A DNA stretch of 64,000 nucleotides from Fulvimarina manganoxydans. GTDB taxonomy: Bacteria > Pseudomonadota > Alphaproteobacteria > Rhizobiales > Rhizobiaceae. Both the position numbers and the translations under genes were made by a program. Below are positions 45,833 through 57,807 of the stretch, piece by piece; position 1 is the first letter of the stretch; each line of letters starts with the position of its first letter. The stretch lies in assembly GCF_900176465.1 (NCBI RefSeq), contig NZ_FWXR01000001.1:248001-312000 (forward strand), written 5' to 3'. Below the pieces are notes generated by a model, which did no database searches, was not told where the DNA came from, and saw only the letters and a program-made list of their open reading frames with translations.

Positions 45833-46837
45833 ATGGAAAATCCCGTTCTCGTGGAAGTGACCCGAGGCGACCTCGTCGAGAGCTTCCATCGCGGCGCCTT
45901 CGCGCTGGTGGAAGCGGACGGTCGGGTCGTCGCATCGGCCGGCGATATCGAGCGCCCGGTCTTTCCGCGATCCGCGATCAAGGTCTTCCAGGGGCTGCAA
46001 CTCATCGAGAGCGGCGCGGCCGATCGCTTCGAACTGTCACAGGAGGAGTTGTCGCTCGCCTGCGCCTCCCATTCAGGGGAGCCGGAGCATGTGCGCCTTG
46101 CCGCCGGGATGCTCGCCAAGGCCGGGCTCGGCGAGACGCGGCTCGAATGCGGCTGTCATTGGCCCTTCGATCTGCCCGTCGCGCTCGATCTCGCGCGCTC
46201 GGGGGAGGCGCCGGGCCCGCTTCACAACAATTGCTCGGGCAAACATGCGGGCTTTCTCTGCACGGCCGTTCACTTAAGCGAAGAGCCGGCTGGCTATGTG
46301 GGCGCGGCTCACCCGGTCCAGATGCGAGCGCGAGAGGCGATCGAGGATTTGACCGGTGAAAGGCTCGGCGCGGATGTCTGCGGAACGGATGGCTGTTCGA
46401 TACCGACCTATGCCGCGCCGCTCAGAGGTTTTGCGAAAGGCTTCGCGAAGCTCGTCTCGGGGCAAGGCGTCGAGGCCTCCCGTTCTGCCGCCGGCAAGCG
46501 CCTCATCGAGGCCTGCATGGCGGAGCCTTTCGCCATGTCCGGCACCAAGCGCGCCTGCGCCGCGCTGATGGACGCCGCGCCAGGCCGCGTCTTCGCCAAG
46601 ACCGGCGCGGAAGGCGTCTTTTGCGGCGCGATCCCGGAACTCGGGCTCGGTTTCGCGCTCAAGATCGATGACGGCACGACGCGAGCGAGCGAGGCGCTGG
46701 TGGCGGCCGTCGTCGCGCGCGCCTTCGCCGATGCGGATGCCGGCTTGGCCGAAACCTATCGGGAGATAGGTTTCAAGACGCTGCGCAATTGGGAGAAGAC
46801 CGAAGTGGGCGCAATTCGTCCGGTGCTTGACGCTTGA
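45833..46837 (+). CDS. L-asparaginase of the Rhizobium etli AspAII type
   Basis: Hydrolyses asparagine to aspartate and ammonia. A 334-residue protein unrelated to the classical E. coli enzymes. It matches the R. etli AspAII family, whose known structure uses serine/lysine pairs and a zinc site. Corresponding residues are present: Ser47 and Lys50 in RSAIKVFQ, Ser79 in CASHSGE, Cys135 and Lys138 in NNCSGKHAG, and Cys189 in GTDGCSIPT. A lysine near 257 (AKTGAEG) completes the second pair. An AAGGAG site precedes the ATG at 45833. Expected to be cytosolic; no signal peptide. Confidence 0.93.
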   Translation: MENPVLVEVTRGDLVESFHRGAFALVEADGRVVASAGDIERPVFPRSAIKVFQGLQLIESGAADRFELSQEELSLACASHSGEPEHVRLAAGMLAKAGLGETRLECGCHWPFDLPVALDLARSGEAPGPLHNNCSGKHAGFLCTAVHLSEEPAGYVGAAHPVQMRAREAIEDLTGERLGADVCGTDGCSIPTYAAPLRGFAKGFAKLVSGQGVEASRSAAGKRLIEACMAEPFAMSGTKRACAALMDAAPGRVFAKTGAEGVFCGAIPELGLGFALKIDDGTTRASEALVAAVVARAFADADAGLAETYREIGFKTLRNWEKTEVGAIRPVLDA

Positions 46838-47277
46838 AGCCTGTCAAAGACATGCCGCATTGCCGCGACGAATTGGTGCGGCGTGTCAAAGGCTCCGGAT
46901 TGACGACCTGTCATCAAAGCGTCACTCTGACCATGCCAGAGGCGGAAAGGGAGCATCCGATGGAGCCACCCCAGCAGGAAGCCGCGTAGAAAGCCTTTCA
47001 AGGGTCTGTCGTCGGGGACGAGGCCGAGCGGCATATAGACTGACGGAACTCGGGAGCGGCCGATGAGCTGCCGGAGTCGTGGAACAGGCTCAACCAGAGC
47101 CGCTCTTCCGAGGTTTACCTGAATTTTTGCTCGTAAGCGAAAGACGCTTTTTGGCCTGGTCGCGGATCATCGCGGGCGGGAATTTTGGTATGGACGTCTT
47201 CCTTCGCCGTGTCTTTCGACATCCTCTTCCGCTATGTCGAGGTCTATCGAGATCCGACGAGCGAAAGGCGCACGACC
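46838..47277. other. Gene-less stretch before hisN
   Basis: 440 bases. A minus-strand frame of 92 codons (47034-46756) crosses into the asparaginase gene. It has moderately gene-like third positions but no ribosome binding site and no recognisable family, so it is not called. The right side should carry the hisN promoter. No RNA gene or strong hairpin was seen. Confidence 0.5.
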
Positions 47278-48054
47278 ATGGCGAACCCCACCGATTTCGA
47301 AACGCTTCTCGCCTTGGCCGATGCCGCCGATCGCGAAACCCTTCCACTCTTTCGCACGGTGCTCGGCATCGACAACAAGCGACCCGCCGATTTCGATCCG
47401 GTGACAGAGGCGGACCGGGCTGCCGAACGCGCAATTCGCGAGGCGATCGAAGCGCGTTTTCCCGCTCATGCCATTTTGGGCGAAGAATATGGATCGACCG
47501 GCACCGGCGACAGCCGCTGGGTGATCGATCCGGTGGACGGGACCCGCGCCTTCATCGCCGGCGTGCCGGTCTGGGGCACGCTGATCGGCTATTGCGAAGC
47601 GGGGCGGGCGGTCGCCGGCATCATGTCCCAGCCCTTCACCGGGGAGCGCTTTCTTGCCGGTTTTGAAGGCGCGGAGCTTCGTCGCGGCGAAACGCGCACC
47701 CCGTTGAAAACGCGTGAGACGACGCGCCTCACAGATGCCGTCCTCTTCACGACAACGCCGCGGCTGTACGAGGGACAGGCGCTCAAGGCCTTCGAACAGC
47801 TGGAAGACACGGCCCGCCTGACTCGCTTTGGCGTCGATTGCTACGCTTTTGCCATGCTTGCGGCGGGACATGCCGATCTCGTCGTCGAGACCGGTCTGCA
47901 GCCTTACGACATCGTTGCCCTGATCCCGATCATTGAGGCGGCCGGGGGCGTGATCACGACCTGGCAGGGTGGACGGGCCGAGGACGGCGGAAATGTCGCC
48001 GCCGCCGCGACACCTGAGCTGCACGCCACGGCGCTCGAGATCCTCAACGGCTGA
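47278..48054 (+). CDS. hisN: Histidinol-phosphatase, inositol-monophosphatase type
   Basis: Magnesium-dependent phosphatase for histidinol phosphate, the eighth step of histidine synthesis. 258 residues. Metal-binding motifs of the IMPase superfamily are clear: FDPVTEADRAAE, LGEEYG, VIDPVDGTRAFIAGVPVWGT and YDIVALIPIIEAAGG. The form AFIAGVPVWGTLIGY distinguishes HisN from general inositol phosphatases. The start at 47278 gives MANPTDFETLL; an upstream in-frame extension to 47185 is not conserved-looking. It is convergent with an alpha/beta hydrolase gene, a neighbour pair common in Rhizobiales. Confidence 0.94.
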   Translation: MANPTDFETLLALADAADRETLPLFRTVLGIDNKRPADFDPVTEADRAAERAIREAIEARFPAHAILGEEYGSTGTGDSRWVIDPVDGTRAFIAGVPVWGTLIGYCEAGRAVAGIMSQPFTGERFLAGFEGAELRRGETRTPLKTRETTRLTDAVLFTTTPRLYEGQALKAFEQLEDTARLTRFGVDCYAFAMLAAGHADLVVETGLQPYDIVALIPIIEAAGGVITTWQGGRAEDGGNVAAAATPELHATALEILNG

Positions 48055-48072
48055 TCGGTCCGATTGGCACGA

Positions 48073-49158
48073 CTACTCGGCAGCCTCTGCCGACGATCGT
48101 GCATTGTCGCCATCGGCTTTCATCCCGTCCGCCCAAGCCGCATCGGCTGGATCGGGAAACGGAAGCGCTTCTGAGAAGAAGGTCTCCATCGCGGCCAGAA
48201 GCGGTTCGCGGTGGCGGTCAGCCTCTTGCAAGAGTTCATGGCGCGCTCCCGGCAGCGTCAGGCTGGAGGCCGTTCGCATGCGCCAGGCCAGTTGCTCGGC
48301 AGCAGGGGTCGAAACGACCCGGTCTCCGCCTGCGCAAACGAAGAGCGTCGGGATCGACAGGCGGGCGACGACGTCGGAGCGCTGCAGGCGCCGCATCGCA
48401 CCGGTTACCGCCGCGAGCCAGCCGACCGTGGGCGGCCCGACGAAGAGTTCCGGATGACTTTCGGCCAGATGCCGATTGCGGGCAAAGCGCCTTGGATCAT
48501 GGGTGAGGGGGTTTTCGGCCGGCGTTCCCATATTGCCGGGTAGAACGGCGCGCCGAACGGGTAGATGGCCAAAGCCAAGGAGCCGCAGGCTTAAGGCCAC
48601 GAAACGCATGAGGCCCAGCGGCGGCGAGCCGGGCGGCAGAGCCACGAAGGGGCCCGATAGAACCATCCGTTCGATGCGGTTGGTCAGTCTCTCGGACGCC
48701 GACAGGGCGACCAGCGCGCCGGAGGAATGGGCCAGAATTGCGTAAGGCGGGCGACAATCCGGCAGCAAGAGATCGTGGATGACGGCTTCGAGATCGTCGA
48801 CATATCCCTTGAACCGCCGCACATAGCCGGCGCGGCGCCCGTCGCCCGGACGGGGCGGCCGTCCACGCTCGCCCTTGGCGGGTCGCGACGCCGATCCGCC
48901 CTGGCCGCGCCAGTCGAAGGCCGCCGCCATGAAGCCGCGCCGATTGAGATCGGCCATGGTCTCGAAATATTTCTCGATCGTCTCGTTGCGCCCCTGGAGG
49001 ATCAGCACGGTTCCGCGTGTCGGCCCGTCCTTAGGCGCCGAGACTGCGCAGCGCAGGCGGACTTTGTCGGCGGTGGTGACTTCGACAGCCTTCAGGCCGG
49101 GCGGGGGTGGATTGTCGTTAAGAAGGGCGAAATCGCTCGCCGAAACATGCGCGGTCAT
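48073..49158 (-). CDS. Alpha/beta hydrolase, lysophospholipase/monoacylglycerol lipase-like
   Basis: A 361-residue serine hydrolase. VLILQGRNETIEKYFETMADLNRRGFMAAAFDWRGQGGS is typical of PldB/monoacylglycerol lipase proteins. The nucleophile is the first Ser in LAHSSGALVA, in place of the usual GHSMGG. A catalytic Asp in CAGGDRVV and His in GARHELLQE complete the triad. No signal peptide. It is probably a membrane-associated lipid hydrolase in the cytoplasm; the natural substrate is unknown. It ends 19 bases from hisN (convergent). The C-terminal 25 residues are acidic and variable. Confidence 0.88.
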   Translation of the reverse strand: MTAHVSASDFALLNDNPPPPGLKAVEVTTADKVRLRCAVSAPKDGPTRGTVLILQGRNETIEKYFETMADLNRRGFMAAAFDWRGQGGSASRPAKGERGRPPRPGDGRRAGYVRRFKGYVDDLEAVIHDLLLPDCRPPYAILAHSSGALVALSASERLTNRIERMVLSGPFVALPPGSPPLGLMRFVALSLRLLGFGHLPVRRAVLPGNMGTPAENPLTHDPRRFARNRHLAESHPELFVGPPTVGWLAAVTGAMRRLQRSDVVARLSIPTLFVCAGGDRVVSTPAAEQLAWRMRTASSLTLPGARHELLQEADRHREPLLAAMETFFSEALPFPDPADAAWADGMKADGDNARSSAEAAE

Positions 49159-49290
49159 CTGAAAAACGTCCGAAGTGGCGAAGGCGATGGCTGCGCATCG
49201 GCCGATACGGCCCGTTCTTCTATCCCTTGATCGGGAGCAAGGTCAAAGCGATCGGCGTTTGGAGGGGAAGTGCGCAGGGACTGCGCCAGA

Positions 49291-49327
49291 CGAAAAACCG
49301 GGAGCCCCGTTTCCAAGGCTCCCGGTT
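49291..49327 (-). terminator. Orphan intrinsic terminator, minus strand
   Basis: AACCGGGAGCC (49296-49306) pairs perfectly with GGCTCCCGGTT (49317-49327), an 11-bp stem with a 10-base loop. On the minus strand the stem ends in a TTTTT run (complement of 49293-49297). The plus strand has no T-run after the stem. No minus-strand gene lies between here and 49740. Confidence 0.85.
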
Positions 49328-49530
49328 CGAGCGGCCACGGCGGAAGGGACGGGACGCCGCGACCGTTTCTGCGACCAACCGAAGACGAAAGGCTCGAGGG
49401 CTTTTCGCAGTGGCTGGTCCGGTGCGCCCGAGACGTCTGTTCGCTGCGAGAGGGGCGGGGGATGCAGATGTCTCGCAGGAACGCCTCGTTCGGTTCATGC
49501 CTTTTTGAACGACGGCAAATGAACGCCCCT
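49296..49530 (-). ncRNA. Candidate small RNA ending in an intrinsic terminator
   Basis: The 3' end is set by the terminator at 49296-49327. An internal 8-bp stem (49444-49451 with 49471-49478) and other short stems lie upstream on the minus strand. The 5' end is a guess, since no clear promoter was found, and the RNA could be shorter or longer. It does not match the sequence signatures of 6S, SRP, tmRNA or RNase P RNA that I can recall. It runs antisense to nothing known and lies between the hydrolase and hsp20 genes. Confidence 0.3.
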
Positions 49531-49611
49531 GGAAGACGCTGTTCATCGATCATTCAGAAAAACGTTAGCGATCAGGGTCTTGCGAGAAAAATGCAGAAAT
49601 GGATCGAAGCG

Positions 49612-49642
49612 CTCTTGAACTCGAATTCGGTTCAAACCATCT
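49612..49642 (+). promoter_or_regulatory. Heat-shock (RpoH-type) promoter of hsp20
   Basis: CTCTTGAA (49612-49619), 17-base spacer, CCATCT (49637-49642). This agrees closely with the rhizobial RpoH pattern CNCTTGAA-N16/17-CCANAT. Transcription would start near 49650, leaving a leader of about 100 bases. The spacer region also forms an inverted repeat TTGAAC-N9-GTTCAA (49615-49635). Confidence 0.65.
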
Positions 49643-49649
49643 CAATTCC

Positions 49650-49753
49650 GTGGCCGCCAAACGGGGCCACTCATCGGACGGCGCCGCCGGTTTTCGGGGC
49701 GCGATTGCCGATCATCGATACGCTTTAAAGTTGCTCTTTTGGAGGACATGAAC
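49650..49753 (+). promoter_or_regulatory. hsp20 leader, ROSE-like RNA thermometer candidate
   Basis: A leader of about 100 bases that can fold into successive stems, the first being GTGGCC/GGCCAC (49651-49656 with 49666-49671). Just before the start, TTGCTCTTTTGGAGGA (49731-49746) places a UUGCU element against the GGAGG ribosome binding site. That is the conserved element of ROSE thermometers found before rhizobial small heat-shock genes. Fold inferred by eye. Confidence 0.55.
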
Positions 49754-50224
49754 ATGCGTCACGTCGACTTTGCACCGCTCTATCGCTCGACCGTTGGTTT
49801 CGACCGCCTCTTCTCGATGCTCGACAACATGTCGCAGCCCGACAATGGTCAGACCTATCCGCCTTACAACATCGAGCGGACGGGCGAGAACGCCTATCGC
49901 ATCACCATGGCCGTCGCGGGCTTCGGCGAATCCGACCTTTCCATCGAGTCGCGTGAGAACACGCTGACCGTGAAGGGCGAGAAGGCCGAGACCGAGGGCG
50001 ACAACGAGGTCGAATATCTCCATCGTGGCATTGCGGGCCGCGCTTTCGAGCGCCGCTTCCAACTGGCCGATCATGTGGAGGTGAAAGGGGCGAGCCTGAA
50101 GAACGGCCTACTCCATGTGGATCTCGTCCGGGTCATTCCGGAGGCCATGAAGCCGCGCAAGATCGAGATTTCGGTCGCCGACAACAACAACGACTCCAAG
50201 CAGATCGAGGCCAACGCCGCCTGA
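49754..50224 (+). CDS. Small heat-shock protein Hsp20 (alpha-crystallin family)
   Basis: ATP-independent chaperone that holds unfolding proteins; forms large oligomers in the cytoplasm. 156 residues. The N-terminal MRHVDFAPLYRSTVGFDRLF is typical of rhizobial class A (IbpA-like) members. The alpha-crystallin domain runs about 37-130 (PYNIERTGENAYRITMAVAGF to NGLLHVDLVRVIPE) and includes RAFERRFQLADHV. The ATG at 49754 is 8 bases from GGAGG; an ATG at 49748 is too close to it. It has its own heat-shock-type promoter and thermometer-like leader, and a strong terminator follows. Confidence 0.96.
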   Translation: MRHVDFAPLYRSTVGFDRLFSMLDNMSQPDNGQTYPPYNIERTGENAYRITMAVAGFGESDLSIESRENTLTVKGEKAETEGDNEVEYLHRGIAGRAFERRFQLADHVEVKGASLKNGLLHVDLVRVIPEAMKPRKIEISVADNNNDSKQIEANAA

Positions 50225-50253
50225 TTTTGCATTTTGGATTTTCCGCTATTTCG

Positions 50254-50279
50254 ACGGCGCCCTCTCGGGCGCCGTTTTT
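50254..50279 (+). terminator. Intrinsic terminator of hsp20
   Basis: ACGGCGCCC (50254-50262), loop TCTC, GGGCGCCGT (50267-50275), then TTTT. It lies 30 bases after the hsp20 stop. Confidence 0.9.
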
Positions 50280-50451
50280 ATGGGACGATCCGGTTGGAGC
50301 ATGATGCGGGAGAGTTGCATGACTTTTCCGACCGCATCAAGCTATAAAACAAAGACTTAGCGGGAAATGGCGATCTCGATTCACAGTACGCTACACTACG
50401 ATCGAGCGCAGTCGGCGACTTGACCGCAAAGCCGCCATTTTCGACGCTTCG

Positions 50452-50547
50452 TCATTCTCGGCCACCGTGCCGAGAATCCAGAAACGTCTGCAAAAAGAGT
50501 GGCTTCATCGACGCACTGGATGCTCGGGACTGAGCCCGAGCATGACG
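50452..50547. repeat. REP/BIME-like two-palindrome intergenic repeat
   Basis: Two palindromes in one element: ATTCTCGGC/GCCGAGAAT (50454-50462 with 50469-50477) and ATGCTCGGG/CCCGAGCAT (50520-50528 with 50535-50543). The outer edges mirror each other: CGTCATTCTCGG on the left and CCGAGCATGACG on the right, with CCAG and CTGG inside. Similar GTCATxCTCGG palindromes are scattered through many alphaproteobacterial genomes. Only one copy is evident in this window. Confidence 0.65.
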
Positions 50548-50683
50548 AGCGCGTTAAAAGCGAATATCCCGTATCTGAGGTGCCGAGGCGTCGATACAGG
50601 TTGTTCGACGCAAGTGTGGCATATCTCGTCCCGATTTCTCGCCTTTCGCTCTGAAATGCGGGGCCTTCCGCCCCTTTCGAATG

Positions 50684-50717
50684 AAAAAAAGCGCGATGAC
50701 CAGAAGATCATCGCGCT
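50684..50717 (-). terminator. Intrinsic terminator of the rmf-like gene
   Basis: On the minus strand AGCGCGATGA...TCATCGCGCT (50708-50717 with 50690-50699) is followed by TTTTTTT (complement of 50684-50690). It lies 29 bases after the rmf-like stop. Confidence 0.9.
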
Positions 50718-50745
50718 CCCAATACCGCTCTAATCGTTCGAGCGA

Positions 50746-50973
50746 TCAGCTTTCATGCGCTTGGGATCGGCCAAGATGCGTCGCCCGTCCGGCATCCTTC
50801 ATCAGGCTTGCCGGTGGTTCGCCGTGGCTCTTACGCTCGTCGGCCTGACGCGCTTCGGTCCAGCCGGACATCCATTCGGCCCGGAAACTCGATCCCACGG
50901 GGTATTCGCAGGACGACATCGGGTGGTTGTGTGCAAAGGCCAGCTTGCCTTGTTCATAGGCTGTTGCGGACAT
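50746..50973 (-). CDS. Rmf/CrpP-fold small protein (ribosome modulation factor-like)
   Basis: A 75-residue protein containing AYEQGKLAFAHNHPMSSCEYPVGS...RAEWMSGWTEAR, which follows the pattern of ribosome modulation factor: AYxxGxxA, then CPY/CEYP, then WxxGWxEA. In gammaproteobacteria Rmf pairs 70S ribosomes into inactive 100S dimers in stationary phase; the role of the alphaproteobacterial relatives is not established. The C-terminal third is polar and variable. GGAGG lies 7 bases before the ATG and is the 3' arm of a long hairpin that could block translation. It is downstream of the threonine aldolase gene by 69 bases, with its own terminator. Confidence 0.82.
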   Translation of the reverse strand: MSATAYEQGKLAFAHNHPMSSCEYPVGSSFRAEWMSGWTEARQADERKSHGEPPASLMKDAGRATHLGRSQAHES

Positions 50974-50980
50974 GACGGTT

Positions 50981-51030
50981 CCTCCTTTTTATCGGCCCGT
51001 CGTGACAGGGCGGGCCGTGTCGATAGGAGG
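50981..51030 (-). promoter_or_regulatory. Hairpin that sequesters the rmf-like ribosome binding site
   Basis: On the minus strand the 5' arm starts with CCTCC (complement of 51026-51030) and the 3' arm ends with the Shine-Dalgarno GGAGG (complement of 50981-50985). Between them GATA/TATC (51022-51025 with 50990-50993) and CGGGCC/GGCCCG (51011-51016 with 50994-50999) also pair. Total is about 15 bp with two small bulges. The stem has no T-run after it, so terminator use is unlikely. Confidence 0.6.
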
Positions 51031-51042
51031 AATGTGGACCCG

Positions 51043-52101
51043 TCAGGCGCCGGCTTCAATACTATCCGCGAATCGGTCGACATCGCTCTCGCTCGTCGAC
51101 CAACTGGTGACGAGACGGGCCAGCATCTCGTCCGGTCCGATCAGATCATGGGCGTCATGGGGCGGATTCCAATCGTAGAATACCGCGCCTTTGGTCCTGA
51201 GGCGCTCGGCTGTGGCCGTCTCGATGACCGCGAAGATCTCGTTGGTGACGGTCGGCCAGGCGAGGCGCGCATGGGGGCTCGCATCGATCGCCGAACGCAG
51301 GCGATCGGCCATCCGATTGGCGTGAGCGGCAAGATCGAGCCAGAGCCCGTCGTCGAGATAGGCCATGAACTGCGCCGCGACGAACCGCGTTTTGGAGAAA
51401 AGCTGAGCGCCGCGCTTGCGGATATAGGGAAATTGCGAGGCCTTGGCCGGGTCGAAGACGACGATGGCCTCGGCACACCAGCAGCCATTCTTGGTGGCGC
51501 CAAATGAGAGAATGTCGACGCCGCGCTTCCATGTCATCTCCGCCGGCGACTGACCGGTGGCGACGAGACCGTTGGCGAATCGGGCACCGTCCATATGGAG
51601 CGTCAGCCCCTTGCCGCGCGTGACGGCGGAGATCGCGTCGAGCTCATCGCTCGTATAGAGAGTGCCTACCTCGGTCGGCTGGCTGACCGTCACCGCCATG
51701 GGCTGGCCGGCATGGACGAAGTCCGGCTTGAAGCGCTCAAGCTCGCGCTTCAGCCGCACCGGATCGATCTTGCCCGCCGAGCCGTCGACCGGCGCCATTC
51801 GTGCGCCATGGGTGAAGAATTCCGGCGCGCCGCACTCATCTTCAATGACATGGGCTTCGCGATGGCACAGGACCACGCCGCCCGGCCGGTTGACCGAGGC
51901 GAAGGCAAGCGAATTAGCTGCCGTGCCCGTCCCCACGAAGAAGACGGCGACCTCGCGTTCGAAGAGTTCGTCGAAGCGCTTCTCGACGGCCTTATCGAGA
52001 TCGCTGGTGCCGTAGGCGGCGGCCATGCCCTCCCCATGGCGGGCGAGAGCATCGTTGACGGCGGGATGGGCGCCGGACCAATTGTCGGAAGCGAAGATCA
52101 T
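51043..52101 (-). CDS. Low-specificity L-threonine aldolase family (beta-eliminating lyase)
   Basis: PLP enzyme splitting threonine/allo-threonine to glycine and acetaldehyde, or a related beta-hydroxy amino acid. 352 residues. It starts MIFASDNWSGAHPAVNDAL; the PLP lysine is Lys204 in SFGATKNGCWCAEA, and Asp171 in LHMDGARFANGL contacts the pyridine nitrogen. FVGTGTAANSLA binds the phosphate. This is the longer, alphaproteobacterial LtaE-like version. The gene lies upstream of the rmf-like gene on the same strand. Stereospecificity cannot be read from sequence. Confidence 0.93.
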   Translation of the reverse strand: MIFASDNWSGAHPAVNDALARHGEGMAAAYGTSDLDKAVEKRFDELFEREVAVFFVGTGTAANSLAFASVNRPGGVVLCHREAHVIEDECGAPEFFTHGARMAPVDGSAGKIDPVRLKRELERFKPDFVHAGQPMAVTVSQPTEVGTLYTSDELDAISAVTRGKGLTLHMDGARFANGLVATGQSPAEMTWKRGVDILSFGATKNGCWCAEAIVVFDPAKASQFPYIRKRGAQLFSKTRFVAAQFMAYLDDGLWLDLAAHANRMADRLRSAIDASPHARLAWPTVTNEIFAVIETATAERLRTKGAVFYDWNPPHDAHDLIGPDEMLARLVTSWSTSESDVDRFADSIEAGA

Positions 52102-52626
52102 GGGCCAAGCGCTATACGCCTCCTAGCTTCGGTGCAAGATGGGGCACCCCCGCCGCAATGACGGCGAGAGCCCCACGATGCCGACAAAGCGCGACGGCGA
52201 TTTTTCGCCCCGGCGCGCCTTCATCGCGAAAGGGACTCGTCCAAAGCGCGACGGCGATTTTTCGCCCCGGCGCGCCTTCATCGCGAAAGGGACTCGTCTG
52301 ACTAGTTCGAGGCCCCGCTTGCCGAGCGTTTCAAACTCTGCCATATTCCGCGCAATTAGGACAGCTATGCTGACTTATTTCGAGCCGGTCGGGCGCGGAA
52401 CGGGTGGCGTTGCGCCCATGTGTCCGGGGATGGCGGCCGGCCGTGCGACATCGGGGATGGCCGAGGCGGCGATCCTATCGCATAAGGTGGTCCCGAGGAC
52501 GAGCCGATCTTCGGCAGCGGAATTTGCAATCGTAAGGATGGCCGAATGCTCAACGGGCCGGCATCCGCATAAAAGTGTGCGCCGCTCGCATGTCAGCGAG
52601 CTGGAGCGCGACAGGGAGACGACGCG
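52102..52626. other. Gene-less stretch between threonine aldolase and gltB
   Basis: 525 bases between divergent genes. The left half has GC-rich palindromic sequence and a perfect 57-base tandem duplication (52185-52298). The right half should carry the gltB promoter; several GGCCGGCC-like short palindromes occur near 52440. An open minus-strand frame (52344-52123) is a by-product of the in-phase repeat and is not called. Confidence 0.6.
52185..52298. repeat. Perfect 57-base tandem duplication
   Basis: Unit 1 is 52185-52241 and unit 2 is 52242-52298, identical base for base. Each unit starts CAAAGCGCGACGGCG and ends GGGACTCGTC. The unit length is a multiple of three and includes CGCCCCGGCGCGCC. 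The left flank (52139-52180) is also palindrome-rich, like an intergenic repeat element. Confidence 0.9.
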
Positions 52627-57344
<4,718 letters not shown>

Positions 57345-57348
<4 letters not shown>

Positions 57349-57674
57349 TCGTCTCGACCACTCCGACCCTCGAAGGGCGGCGGATCGTCGCCTATCATGG
57401 CGTGGTGACCGGGGAGGCGATCCTCGGCACCAATGTCTTTCGCGATTTCTTCGCCTCGATCCGCGACATCGTCGGCGGGCGGTCCGGCTCCTACGAAGCC
57501 AGCCTTCGCGAGGGCCGCGAGCTTGCCCTCGGCGAAATGGCCGAGGAGGCGCGCCGTCTCGGCGGCAATGCCGTGGTCGGAGTCGATCTCGATTACGAGA
57601 ACATCACCTCTGGCAACAACTCGTCCTCCATGCTGATGGTCGTCGCCTCCGGCACGGCCGTCACCGTCGAATAG
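57345..57674 (+). CDS. YbjQ/UPF0145 family heavy-metal-binding-domain protein
   Basis: A 109-residue protein with the family pattern [33 protein letters not shown], followed by [25 protein letters not shown]. The pentameric fold and a suggested metal-binding role come from structures of relatives; the biological function is not known. The ATG overlaps the gltB stop (ATGA), so it is translationally coupled to gltB, which is unusual and may only reflect compact packing. Full length. Confidence 0.92.
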
Positions 57675-57807
57675 GGTGCCGACACGCCGGGTCAGTCATT
57701 TGTGATGGCCTCTTTGGGCAAGCGGCAATCGCCGGTTGCCCTGTTGGCACTAGTTCGCGCCTCGCGGCCGCCATTCGGTGGCCGGCAAAGATACGAGGAC
57801 AGAATCT

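Larger units (their letters stand above)
49159..49611. other. Gene-less stretch with an orphan minus-strand terminator
   Basis: 453 bases with no convincing protein gene. It contains a strong minus-strand intrinsic terminator (49291-49327) with no gene before it, and an 8-bp stem CTGCGAGA/TCTCGCAG (49444-49451 with 49471-49478). Together these suggest a non-coding RNA on the minus strand, described separately. The left 130 bases should carry the hydrolase promoter. Confidence 0.55.
50225..50742. other. Gene-less stretch with two terminators and a mosaic palindromic repeat
   Basis: 518 bases between convergent hsp20 and the rmf-like gene. From left: the hsp20 terminator (50254-50279), a 96-base two-palindrome repeat (50452-50547), and the rmf-like terminator (50684-50717). 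Short open frames over the repeat are not credible genes. Confidence 0.7.

Noticed and set aside
46756-47034. A 92-codon minus-strand frame at the end of the asparaginase gene
   Set aside because: Third positions look partly gene-like, but it has no ribosome binding site, overlaps the asparaginase end and matches no family. Kept only as a possibility.
49155-49553. A 132-codon minus-strand frame between the hydrolase and hsp20 genes
   Set aside because: It reads through a strong intrinsic terminator stem, has arginine/serine-rich sequence and no family; an RNA is the better explanation.
52123-52344. A 73-codon minus-strand frame with an internal repeated peptide
   Set aside because: The repeat is the 57-base DNA duplication, which happens to be in phase; the rest is not protein-like.
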